Positions 43,549-52,892 of a stretch of DNA of 64,000 nucleotides are shown piece after piece. Under the pieces are notes generated by a model, which worked only from the letters and a program-made list of their open reading frames with translations, did no database searches and was not told where the DNA came from. Origin of the DNA: an uncultured Lysobacteraceae bacterium (GTDB lineage Bacteria; Pseudomonadota; Gammaproteobacteria; Xanthomonadales; Xanthomonadaceae). Where the stretch lies: positions 32,577 to 96,576 of the forward strand of contig CAKZGB010000013.1 in the NCBI GenBank assembly GCA_936911875.1, written 5' to 3'. The position numbers and the translations under genes are program-made. How positions within the stretch are numbered: position 1 is the stretch's first letter; every line of letters begins with the position of its first letter.

Positions 43549-46500
43549 ATGACGTTGGCGGGTTGGGCACGTAAGCCCTTCCAAATTGCTAGTAAGTGGG
43601 TTGCAGGCACGTTGGTGCTAGTGCCACTGCTTGGCTTTGCGCCGCCGGTCTCCAATTCCGCCAGCGTCGCGCCGCCGACCGACGGCTCCATCGAAATCAC
43701 CGGCAGCTCCTGTGTCGCACCCGCCGTGTTTGATGCAACGACCGGCACCTGCACGTCCACCGTCACGAATTTGGTCAGCCGCGTCGCGGATGTTGGCGTC
43801 ACCAAAACCGATGGCATCGCCACGGTTTCAGCCAACGGCACCACCACCTATACCGTTGTCGTCAGCAATAGCGGTCCCTCCGATGCCGGGACGGTGTCCG
43901 TGTCCGATGTCTCTTCGACAGGGCTCACGATCACCGGCTGGACGTGCGCCGTCACGGCTGCGGGCACGCCAAGCGGGTCGATCAGCACCAACTGCCTAGT
44001 GGCGAGTGGTGTGGGTGATTTAAGCAGTGTGGTCAGCATCGCGAATGGCGGGTCGGTGACGTTTACAGTCTCGGCACAAGTTGGCGAAGGCATTGCCCAG
44101 GTGACCAACACCGTCACGGTCGCAGTGGCAGGGGATACGACGGACTCGAACCCGGCCAACGACTCGGCAACGGACGTCGACACCGTTCAGTCGCTGCCTG
44201 CTATTACGTTGGTCAAGACAGCCGGCGCTCCGACGGGTGCCACCGCCGGCTCGACGATCCCGTACACGTTCACCGTGACCAACACTGGCAACGTCACGCT
44301 GACGGGTGTCGCCATTACCGACGCAAAACTTAATGCCGCAGCGGTCTGCGCTGCCACGACATTGGCCCCGTCGATCTCGACGACGTGCACCGGCACCCAC
44401 ACCATCACGCAAGCCGAAGTCGATGCCGGCAAGTCCGACAACACCGCGACCGCGTCGGGTACGGCCCCGGGTGCAAGCACTGCAACCGTGTCGGCACCAT
44501 CGAGCACGTCAACGCCGCTGACTGCCGCACCGGCAATCACAGTGACCAAGGCTGCCGGTACTCCGACCGGTGCGACGGCCGGTTCCACGATCCCGTATAC
44601 GTTCACCGTGACCAACACCGGCAACGTGACGCTGACCGGTATTGCGATCTCGGATACCCAGCTGGATGCCGCGGCCGTTTGTGCTGCCACCACCTTGGCA
44701 CCTGGTGCATCGACCACCTGCTCGGGTACGCACACCATCACCCAAGCTGAAGTCGATGCCGGCAAGTCCGACAACACCGCGACCGCGTCGGGTACGGCCC
44801 CGGGTGCAAGCAGTGCGACGGTGTCGGCGCCATCGAGCACCTCAACACCGCTGACTGCGGCACCTGCAATCACAGTGACTAAGGCTGCCGGTACTCCGAC
44901 GGGTTCCACGGCCGGCTCGACGATCCCGTACACGTTCACCGTCACCAACACCGGCAACGTGACGCTGACCGGTATTGCGATCTCGGATACCCAGCTGGAT
45001 GCCGCGGCCGTTTGTGCTGCCACCACCTTGGCACCTGGTGCATCGACCACCTGCTCGGGTACGCACACCATCACGCAAGCCGAAGTGGATGCCGGCAAGT
45101 CCGACAACACCGCGACCGCGTCGGGTACCGCGCCTGGCGCAAGCAGTGCGACCGTGTCGGCACCATCGAGCACTTCAACACCGCTGACTGCGGCGCCGGC
45201 AATCACAGTGACCAAGGCTGCCGGCACTCCGACGGGTGCGACGGCCGGCTCGACGATCCCGTATACGTTCACCGTCACCAACACCGGTAACGTGACGCTG
45301 ACCGGCGTTTCAATCAGCGACGCAAAACTTGATGCCGCGGCAACCTGTGCTGCCACGACATTGGCTCCGTCGATCTCGACCACTTGCTCGGGCACTCACA
45401 CGATCACCCAAGCCGAGGTCGACGCCGGCAAGTCCGACAACACGGCGACCGCGTCGGGCATGGCGCCGGGTTCATCCAGCGCGACGGTGTCGGCACCATC
45501 GAGCACATCGACACCGCTGACTACGGCACCTGCAATCACAGTGACCAAGGCTGCCGGCACTCCGACCGGTGCGACGGCCGGTTCCACGATCCCGTATATG
45601 TTCACCGTCACCAACACCGGCAACGTGACGCTGACCGGTGTCGCCATTACCGACGCGCAACTCGACGCGGCGGCCGTTTGTACTGCCACGACACTGGCCC
45701 CTGGTGTCTCGACCACTTGCTCGGGCACTCATACCATTACCCAAGCTGAAGTCGATGCCGGCAAGGTGGACAACACCGCGACGGCTTCGGGTACAGCACC
45801 GGGTGCGTCCAGTGCGACGGTCTCGGATCCGGCCAGCACGTCGACGCCGCTGACTTCGGCACCGGCTATTGTCTTGACCAAGGCTGCCGGTACGCCGACG
45901 GGTGCGACGGCCGGTTCCACGATCCCGTATACGTTCACCGTCACCAACACCGGCAACGTGACGCTGACCGGTGTCGCCATTACTGACGCGCAACTCGACG
46001 CGGCGGCAGTTTGTGCTGCCACCACCTTGGCACCTAGTGCATCGACGACGTGCTCGGGCACGCACACCATCACGCAAGCCGAGGTCGACGCCGGCAAGTC
46101 CGACAACACCGCAACGGCGTCTGGTACCGCGCCTGGCGCAAGCAGTGCGACGGTGTCGGCACCATCGAGCACTTCAACACCGCTGACTGCGGCACCTGCA
46201 ATCACAGTGACCAAGGCTGCCGGCACGCCAACCGGTTCGACGGCCGGTTCCACGATCCCGTATACGTTCACGGTGACCAACACCGGTAACGTGACGCTGA
46301 CCGGCGTTTCAATCAGCGACGCGAAGCTTGATGCCGCCGCAGTCTGTGCTGCCACGACATTGGCTCCGTCGGTATCGACGACTTGCTCGGGTACGCACAC
46401 CATCACGCAAGCCGAAGTGGATGCCGGCAAGTCCGACAACACGGCGACCGCGTCGGGTATGGCCCCGGGTGCAAGCACTGCAACCGTGTCGGCACCGTCG

Positions 46501-49179
46501 AGCACCTCGACGCCGCTGACTGCCGCACCGGCGATCACAGTGACTAAGGCTGCCGGAACGCCGACCGGTGCGACCGCCGGTTCCACGATCCCGTATACAT
46601 TCACCGTCACCAACACCGGTAACGTGACGCTGACGGGTGTGGCTATCACCGACGCAAAACTGGATGCCGCGGCAACCTGTGCGGCCACCACGCTGGCTCC
46701 GGGTGCATCGACGACGTGCACCGGCACGCACACGATTACTCAAGTTGAGGTCGATGCCGGCAAGGTGGACAACACTGCGACGGCTTCGGGTACGGCGCCG
46801 GGTTCGTCCAGCGAGACGGTCTCGGATCCTGCCAGCACATCGACGCCTCTCGCCGCAGCACCGGCGATCACGTTGACCAAGACCCCCGATCGCACCACTT
46901 ACTCGGCACTCAACGAAGTGATCACGTACCAGTACGTCATCGCCAACACCGGTAACGTGACGATTAGTAATCTGACTCTGGTCGATGACATCCTCGGCAC
47001 GATTACCAACTGCTCGCCGACTCAACTCAAGCCGGCTGAGACGGCACAGTGCAGCGCCACGCACACCGTGACCTTGCAGGACCTGCTGAAGGGCACGATC
47101 ACCAATATCGCCACGGCGTCGGGTACGCCTTCGCAGGGCACACTGCAGCCCGCGACTGCCAGCGTCACGGTGACCAAGCAAAACAATCCGATTGCTGCGC
47201 TGGACGATACTTATGCTCCGGTCGATGGCCATGTCGGCGTCGCTCAACTGGGTCACGCGCAAAACAACGACACGCTCGGCACCGCTACTGCATCGCTGGA
47301 CAAGGTCGAAATGCAAGTGGTCACGCCTGCAACTTCGTCGACAGGTAGTGTCGTGCCGAAGCTTGACGTCGCCACCGGTGTCGTCTCCGTGCCGGCAGGA
47401 ACGCCTGCGGGCGAATACCGCATTGAATACCGCATCTGCGAAATTGCAAATCCGACCAACTGTGCGAATGCGTTCATCACCATCCCGGTCATTGCGCCGG
47501 AAATCAAGGCGATCAACGATGTGTTGCCGCAACCTGTGGATGGCGCGCTCGGCGGCACCATGCACAGCGTGCTGGGTAATGACGAGGTCAATGGCACGCA
47601 ACCCACGTTGGCAACGGTGATCCTGACTCCGGGTACGTCGCCTGCAGACGGCATTACCATGAATGCCGATGGTACGATCACCATTGCATCGGGCACGGCG
47701 CCCGGCACGTATGTGTATCCGTACACGATTTGCGATCGCGTGAATCCGTCCAACTGCGCCAATGCAACGGCCACAATCTCGTTGATTGCCAAGCCGCCGA
47801 TAGCGACAGACAACGCGACGGAAACCGAACCGGGTACCGCCGTTACTTTGCCGGTGATTTCCGACGACAACGGCAACGGCTATCCGTTGGATCCGACCAG
47901 TATCAAGTTGGTCAACCCGCCGGCAGGTGCCACGGTCAGTGCCGATGGCAAGACGGTCACCGTCCCGGGTGAGGGCACGTGGATTGCGAACAGCAACGGC
48001 ACCGTGACGTTTACTCCGGTCCCCGGATTCAGCGGAGCTGCGACGCCGGTTCAATACACCGTTGCCAATATTCACGGCACCGTGTCCAATGCCGCCACCT
48101 TGCGTGTTGTGATTCGTGGCACTGCAGCCATGCGCATTACCAAGTCGGCGGTGCCGCGCGACGTCAAGATCGGTGACCTGATCCGTTACACCGTGACGAT
48201 TGAAAACATCGGTGCCATCGACATCCATGATGCAATGCTGGTTGATACGCCGCCTGCGGGATTCAATCTGCTGGCTGATTCCATTCGCGTGACCGATGAC
48301 AACAACGCAGGACGTGTTGCAGGTACCTCGCCGATTCGTGTCGATCAGATCGATGTGCGTCTTGGCGGCCGCGCCACCGTGACCTATCTGCTGCGTGTGG
48401 GCGCGGGTGTGCGTCCGGGTATTCATCGCAATCGCGCCGAGATGTTCGATGACGGTCAGAGTGCCTCGAACGTTGCAACGGCAGATGTGCAGCTGGTGAC
48501 CGATCCGTTGTTCGATACCAGCCTGATTGTCGGCACGGTGTGGAATGACATCGACGCCAACGGCTTCCAGGATGAAGGCGAGCGCGGCATCCCTGGTGTG
48601 CGCATTGCATCGGTCGAAGGCATTCTGATGGAAACCGATCAGTTCGGCCGCTATCACCTTGAGGGTGTCGATGCCGGTAAGTTCGAGCGCGGTACGAACT
48701 TCATTCTCAAGCTCGATCCGTCGACCTTGCCGCCGGGCTCCAAACTCACCACCGACAATCCGCTGCTGCGCCGAATCACTCGCGGTATGCCGGTGCGGTT
48801 CGACTTTGGCGTGCAACTGCCCGATGGCACTGTGCGCAAGGCGACCACCCGCATCGAGACGAAGCCCAACGAAGTCGCCGTGGTCAGCGAATCCGAGATT
48901 CTCGGTACCGTGCTGTTTGATACGGACAAGGCGGACATTCGTCCGGAGTTCAATGCATTGCTCGATCGCATCGCTGCGCACTTGGCAGCGACCGGCGGCA
49001 CCGTTGAAGTGACAGGCCATACCGATCTTCGTGCAAGTGCCGAGTACAACCAACAGCTGGGTATGCGTCGGGCGCAAGCAGTAACTGAAGCATTACGGGC
49101 GCGCTTGCCCGGCAATGTAAAGAGTCAAGTACAAGTCGACACCGTGGGCTCCAACGCTACATCGGGACGCGAACCATGA
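43549..49179 (+). CDS. Large DUF11-type repeat protein with C-terminal OmpA-like domain
   Basis: An 1876-residue exported protein. The start is set by GGGTGGGAA right before the ATG. A signal peptide (KWVAGTLVLVPLLGFAPP) is followed by one DUF11-like domain (about 80-215), eight near-identical 111-residue units (217-1104), a ninth divergent unit, then Ig-like modules with the ICE..NPTNCANA and ICD..NPSNCANA pattern (about 1215-1520), another DUF11 (about 1530-1640), an SdrD-type B domain (GTVWNDIDANGFQDEGERGI), and an OmpA-like domain with the peptidoglycan-binding signature GHTDLRASAEYNQQLGMRRA. The OmpA part stops early, at GSNATSGREP, before the usual terminal NRRV strand. It is the first gene of a coupled three-gene operon; the function is unknown, probably surface or envelope. 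Confidence 0.85.
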   Translation: MTLAGWARKPFQIASKWVAGTLVLVPLLGFAPPVSNSASVAPPTDGSIEITGSSCVAPAVFDATTGTCTSTVTNLVSRVADVGVTKTDGIATVSANGTTTYTVVVSNSGPSDAGTVSVSDVSSTGLTITGWTCAVTAAGTPSGSISTNCLVASGVGDLSSVVSIANGGSVTFTVSAQVGEGIAQVTNTVTVAVAGDTTDSNPANDSATDVDTVQSLPAITLVKTAGAPTGATAGSTIPYTFTVTNTGNVTLTGVAITDAKLNAAAVCAATTLAPSISTTCTGTHTITQAEVDAGKSDNTATASGTAPGASTATVSAPSSTSTPLTAAPAITVTKAAGTPTGATAGSTIPYTFTVTNTGNVTLTGIAISDTQLDAAAVCAATTLAPGASTTCSGTHTITQAEVDAGKSDNTATASGTAPGASSATVSAPSSTSTPLTAAPAITVTKAAGTPTGSTAGSTIPYTFTVTNTGNVTLTGIAISDTQLDAAAVCAATTLAPGASTTCSGTHTITQAEVDAGKSDNTATASGTAPGASSATVSAPSSTSTPLTAAPAITVTKAAGTPTGATAGSTIPYTFTVTNTGNVTLTGVSISDAKLDAAATCAATTLAPSISTTCSGTHTITQAEVDAGKSDNTATASGMAPGSSSATVSAPSSTSTPLTTAPAITVTKAAGTPTGATAGSTIPYMFTVTNTGNVTLTGVAITDAQLDAAAVCTATTLAPGVSTTCSGTHTITQAEVDAGKVDNTATASGTAPGASSATVSDPASTSTPLTSAPAIVLTKAAGTPTGATAGSTIPYTFTVTNTGNVTLTGVAITDAQLDAAAVCAATTLAPSASTTCSGTHTITQAEVDAGKSDNTATASGTAPGASSATVSAPSSTSTPLTAAPAITVTKAAGTPTGSTAGSTIPYTFTVTNTGNVTLTGVSISDAKLDAAAVCAATTLAPSVSTTCSGTHTITQAEVDAGKSDNTATASGMAPGASTATVSAPSSTSTPLTAAPAITVTKAAGTPTGATAGSTIPYTFTVTNTGNVTLTGVAITDAKLDAAATCAATTLAPGASTTCTGTHTITQVEVDAGKVDNTATASGTAPGSSSETVSDPASTSTPLAAAPAITLTKTPDRTTYSALNEVITYQYVIANTGNVTISNLTLVDDILGTITNCSPTQLKPAETAQCSATHTVTLQDLLKGTITNIATASGTPSQGTLQPATASVTVTKQNNPIAALDDTYAPVDGHVGVAQLGHAQNNDTLGTATASLDKVEMQVVTPATSSTGSVVPKLDVATGVVSVPAGTPAGEYRIEYRICEIANPTNCANAFITIPVIAPEIKAINDVLPQPVDGALGGTMHSVLGNDEVNGTQPTLATVILTPGTSPADGITMNADGTITIASGTAPGTYVYPYTICDRVNPSNCANATATISLIAKPPIATDNATETEPGTAVTLPVISDDNGNGYPLDPTSIKLVNPPAGATVSADGKTVTVPGEGTWIANSNGTVTFTPVPGFSGAATPVQYTVANIHGTVSNAATLRVVIRGTAAMRITKSAVPRDVKIGDLIRYTVTIENIGAIDIHDAMLVDTPPAGFNLLADSIRVTDDNNAGRVAGTSPIRVDQIDVRLGGRATVTYLLRVGAGVRPGIHRNRAEMFDDGQSASNVATADVQLVTDPLFDTSLIVGTVWNDIDANGFQDEGERGIPGVRIASVEGILMETDQFGRYHLEGVDAGKFERGTNFILKLDPSTLPPGSKLTTDNPLLRRITRGMPVRFDFGVQLPDGTVRKATTRIETKPNEVAVVSESEILGTVLFDTDKADIRPEFNALLDRIAAHLAATGGTVEVTGHTDLRASAEYNQQLGMRRAQAVTEALRARLPGNVKSQVQVDTVGSNATSGREP
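44197..46860 (+). repeat. Eight tandem 333-bp coding repeats
   Basis: Eight exact-length 333-bp units, each coding 111 residues from PAIT.. to ..STPLTAA, with identical spacing and mostly a few percent divergence by eye. Units 3 and 7 share GSTAG where the others have GATAG; unit 5 alone has YMFTVT. Each unit holds two Cys (VCAATTLAP and STTC.GTH). Confidence 0.92.
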
Positions 49180-52100
49180 GGCCGGCAATGATCTCAAACT
49201 CCAAGAACACTAAACGCAGGCATCGCCTTGGCACTGCAATTGCGGCCGCGTTGGCCGCCGGCATGATGTTGCCGGCAGGTGCGCAGACCGGCGTCACTCC
49301 GCCTGCAGCGCCGGCCACGCAAGACTCGAATGTCGTGTTCAAGGTCGGCAGTCGTAGCGAGCTCGATCCTGTCACTACCGGTACCAATGAACAATCGGGT
49401 GATAAGGCCCTGCAGCCCGATCGGCGCGTGACCATTAGCACCACGCCAAACACATCGGTCACGACATCGCCGACGGATGTGACTGCTGAAGCTCAGACCT
49501 GGAACGTAACGCTTCCGGACGGCGGCATGATTTGGGCCACCGAAGATCCGACGCTTGGCGTGACACAGATGAGCGTATCCGGTTCCTCGTACGCGCCGTT
49601 TGAAAACGGACGTATCACCAGGCGGGTGTCGTTCACGGGTTACAGCAATTACGCGTCCTTCATTCGCAAGGCCGAGATTCTGGTTTATCGTGCCAGTGAC
49701 TCGGATCTAGTCTCGCCGCTCGCAACGATTGATGTCAAACCCGCGCCGGTGATGCAAGCTGAGTGGGATGGTGCATGGGCAGATGCGTCGCAAGCACGCG
49801 TGGGCGATGAGCTGATCTATGTCTTGCGTGCCTATGGCGATGGCAACGCCGTCGACGAAACCTTCCCGCAACGTCTGCAACTGCTGTCGCCCGAAGAAGT
49901 GCAACGCGGCAACGAAATCGTTCGCCGCCAAACGGAACGACTGACCGGCATCGCGCTCAACACCGAGCAGGCACAACAGCAGCAGCGGATCGACGCGACC
50001 TACGGCCGCTCCTCACTGCGGCAGCAGAATATTCGTGTCGCGGGCTCCAAGATTCGTATCCAGGGTCGTAACGTACCCGAAGGTTACTCGCTCACCATCA
50101 ACGGTGACACTGTCCCGGTCGATCTCGAGCGCAAGTTTGTCGCCGAATATCTCGAACCGATCGGTGCGCACGACTACGCGGTGCAACTCAAGCAGGGCAG
50201 CGATGTCATCGACCATGCGCTCAACGTCAATGTCACAGGCAAGTATTGGTTTGCCGTTGCGCTGGCGGATCTGACGCTGTCCGGTAATGATGTCAGCGGT
50301 TCCGTTGAACCGTTCGAGAATGATCCCCGCGCCGATGATGATCTGCTGACCGAAGGTCGCTTGGCCTTCTACCTGAAAGCCAAGACGAAGGGTCGCTATC
50401 TGATCACTGCGCAGGCCGATACGCGTGAGCGCGAAGTCCGCGATCTGTTTACCGGTTTCTGGAAGGCCGATCCGCAGGACGTGTTCCGCCGCCTCGATCC
50501 GGATTCGTATTACCCGGTGTACGGCGATGATTCCACGACATATCGCGATGTGGACACCATGGGGCGTCTGTATGCACGCGTCGATTGGGATGGCAATCAG
50601 GCCCTGTGGGGCAACTACAGCACCGGCCTAACCGGCACCGAGTACGCACAGTACAACCGCTCACTGTATGGCGCCGCCTTCGATTGGCGACAACGCAAGA
50701 CCAATGTCTGGGGCGATCCACAACGGCAGGTCCGCGTATTCGGTTCCGATGCGCAAACCATTCCGGGTCATAACGAGTTCGAAGGCACCGGTGGCAGTCT
50801 GTACTATCTGCGCAACACCGACATCCTGCGCGGCTCCGAACGCGTCGTAATTGAACGTCGCGATCCGACGACCGGTCGCGTCTTGAGCACCGTAGAGCTG
50901 GCGCGCGGCGCCGATTACGATATTGACGAACTGCAAGGCCGCATCATTCTGAGCACACCGCTGGCGCGCATTACGCGCAACGGCGTGCCCGGTCTTACTA
51001 CTGACAGTCCGCTGGCAGGTTACCTGCAAGTTCTGATGGTCGATTACGAGGCGGTGCCAACCACCGGTGCTCCAAAGAACATCAGCATGGGTGTGCGCAG
51101 CAAACAGTGGTTCGGCGATCACGTTGGTGTTGGCGTGACCTATGTCGATGAAAACCGCTCGGGCGACGATTACAACTTGGCCGGCGTCGATCTGACGCTG
51201 CAGGCCGGTAAGGGCACGTACCTGCAAGTGGAACAGTCCCGCAGCCATGCCACCAGCATGGACGTGTACCGTTCCGATAACGGCGGTTTGAGCTTTGATC
51301 CAATCACATCGGGTCGCCCGGATCAGAAGGGCACCGCGCACGCCATCGAGGCCCGCGTCAATTTGCGTGAACTTGGCTGGGCTCGGAACGACTGGTCCGC
51401 CGGTGCCTGGAATCGCGAGGTCAGTTCCGGCTATTCCGTTGCACGTTATCAGCCCGGTGTGGAAGTGCGCGAAAGCGGCGCCGAGATCCTCGGCCAAGTC
51501 ACGCGTGCGATGTCGCTGTACGGACGTTACAGTCGCGCCGAACGCGGTGATGATGCATTGGAGCAAGGTCAGCTCACGGCCGAGTGGCGTCTCAATGACA
51601 GCACCAGCTGGGCAGCCGAATGGCGTCGCGTGACGGAAACCCGACAAGGCCTGAGTGCAACGGGTGATCTCGCCGCATTGCAATTCAAACATCGCGTGGG
51701 CAGTCAGTGGGAATACTGGCTGACCGGCCAAAAGACGTTGAGCAACGATAACGGCCGCTATGCCGATAACGATGCACTGGCCGCCGGCGCGAAGTATCTG
51801 TTCGGCAATCTGTCGAGCATCGGTGCCGAGCTGACCACAGGCGACCGTGGCGATGCCGCGCAAGTCAATGCCGAGTATCGCCTGAGCGCCGATCACACGT
51901 TCTACGCCAGCTACACCGCAGTGACCGACAGCACGCAACGCGATCCGCTGTTCAATCCGCAACTGCAAGATGGCTGGACTCTGGGTCAACGCTGGCGCCT
52001 TGGCAATCGCATTAACGTCTTTAACGAAAGCCAGTATCTGAAGAGCCCCAACGACACCTCGCTGAATCATGTGTTCGGCATGGACTTCTATCCGGCTGCC

Positions 52101-52892
52101 GGATGGAATGCGGGCTTCAAGCTGTCCGATGGTCGCATCGATAAGAGCAACGGCGAGGTTGACCGCAAGGCGATCAGCATCACGGGCGGCCGCACCTCCG
52201 AATCGACGCAGTGGCAGAGCAAGCTCGAGTGGCGCCGTGACCGCGGTGTGGAACAGCGCGAGCAATGGGTCACCACCAATCATCTGCAGCGCAAGGTCAA
52301 CGACAGTCTGCGACTGGCCGCGCGCTTCAACTGGTCCGAAACGACCGATGACCTCGATCCGACTGCCGGTGCCAAACTGGTCGAAGGCAACCTCGGCTTT
52401 GCCTATCGCCCCTGGAACAACACGCGTTACGCGCTGTTCGGCCGCTACACCTATCTTTACGATGTCTCGGCGTTGCCGCAGACCGGCGATCACGTGGCGT
52501 ACTACGACCAAAGCTCGCAGGTTCTTTCGCTCGAAGGCGTTTACCACCCCGGTACCAATTGGGAGTGGGCCGGCAAACTGGCACGTCGCGCAGGCGAGGT
52601 GCGTTACGGTCGCCTTCAGGGCGAATGGGCCGATGCGGATACGACATTTGCCGCGGCCCAAGTGCGATATGGCATCGGTCAGACGGACTGGAATGTGCTG
52701 GGTGAATACCGCTGGCTGTCGGTGCGTCCGGACGGCGGACGTCGCAGCGGTGCGCTGATCGCGGTCGATCGCGACATCGGCCGCAACTTCCGGATTGGTG
52801 TCGGCTACAACTTCACCGACTTTAGTGATGATTTGACCAACTTTGATTACGATCATCGAGGTTGGTTCCTGAATATGACGGGACGATACTGA
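49176..52892 (+). CDS. Large outer-membrane beta-barrel protein
   Basis: A 1238-residue protein. The ATG at 49176 overlaps the upstream stop (ATGA); an in-frame ATG at 49188 is an alternative. A signal peptide (GTAIAAALAAGMMLPAGAQ) is followed by a short segment resembling the end of an OmpA domain (VGSRSELDPVTTG, QPDRRVTIST), then N-terminal beta domains (about residues 100-360) including a repeat of the type RIQGRNVPEGYSLTING. The C-terminal 600 residues alternate aromatic and polar residues as in a long barrel and end GWFLNMTGRY, a BAM-type terminal signal with a final Tyr. It is neither a plug-domain TonB receptor nor an autotransporter. It is likely to anchor or export its two partners. 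Confidence 0.82.
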   Translation: MRPAMISNSKNTKRRHRLGTAIAAALAAGMMLPAGAQTGVTPPAAPATQDSNVVFKVGSRSELDPVTTGTNEQSGDKALQPDRRVTISTTPNTSVTTSPTDVTAEAQTWNVTLPDGGMIWATEDPTLGVTQMSVSGSSYAPFENGRITRRVSFTGYSNYASFIRKAEILVYRASDSDLVSPLATIDVKPAPVMQAEWDGAWADASQARVGDELIYVLRAYGDGNAVDETFPQRLQLLSPEEVQRGNEIVRRQTERLTGIALNTEQAQQQQRIDATYGRSSLRQQNIRVAGSKIRIQGRNVPEGYSLTINGDTVPVDLERKFVAEYLEPIGAHDYAVQLKQGSDVIDHALNVNVTGKYWFAVALADLTLSGNDVSGSVEPFENDPRADDDLLTEGRLAFYLKAKTKGRYLITAQADTREREVRDLFTGFWKADPQDVFRRLDPDSYYPVYGDDSTTYRDVDTMGRLYARVDWDGNQALWGNYSTGLTGTEYAQYNRSLYGAAFDWRQRKTNVWGDPQRQVRVFGSDAQTIPGHNEFEGTGGSLYYLRNTDILRGSERVVIERRDPTTGRVLSTVELARGADYDIDELQGRIILSTPLARITRNGVPGLTTDSPLAGYLQVLMVDYEAVPTTGAPKNISMGVRSKQWFGDHVGVGVTYVDENRSGDDYNLAGVDLTLQAGKGTYLQVEQSRSHATSMDVYRSDNGGLSFDPITSGRPDQKGTAHAIEARVNLRELGWARNDWSAGAWNREVSSGYSVARYQPGVEVRESGAEILGQVTRAMSLYGRYSRAERGDDALEQGQLTAEWRLNDSTSWAAEWRRVTETRQGLSATGDLAALQFKHRVGSQWEYWLTGQKTLSNDNGRYADNDALAAGAKYLFGNLSSIGAELTTGDRGDAAQVNAEYRLSADHTFYASYTAVTDSTQRDPLFNPQLQDGWTLGQRWRLGNRINVFNESQYLKSPNDTSLNHVFGMDFYPAAGWNAGFKLSDGRIDKSNGEVDRKAISITGGRTSESTQWQSKLEWRRDRGVEQREQWVTTNHLQRKVNDSLRLAARFNWSETTDDLDPTAGAKLVEGNLGFAYRPWNNTRYALFGRYTYLYDVSALPQTGDHVAYYDQSSQVLSLEGVYHPGTNWEWAGKLARRAGEVRYGRLQGEWADADTTFAAAQVRYGIGQTDWNVLGEYRWLSVRPDGGRRSGALIAVDRDIGRNFRIGVGYNFTDFSDDLTNFDYDHRGWFLNMTGRY

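Noticed and set aside
44197..46860. Regular repeats as a CRISPR array
   Set aside because: Units are 333 bp, coding and contiguous, with no spacers.
46309..49077. 922-residue frame opposite the DUF11 repeat gene
   Set aside because: It is a shadow of the repeats and of high GC, with Arg/His-rich sequence and no ribosome site.
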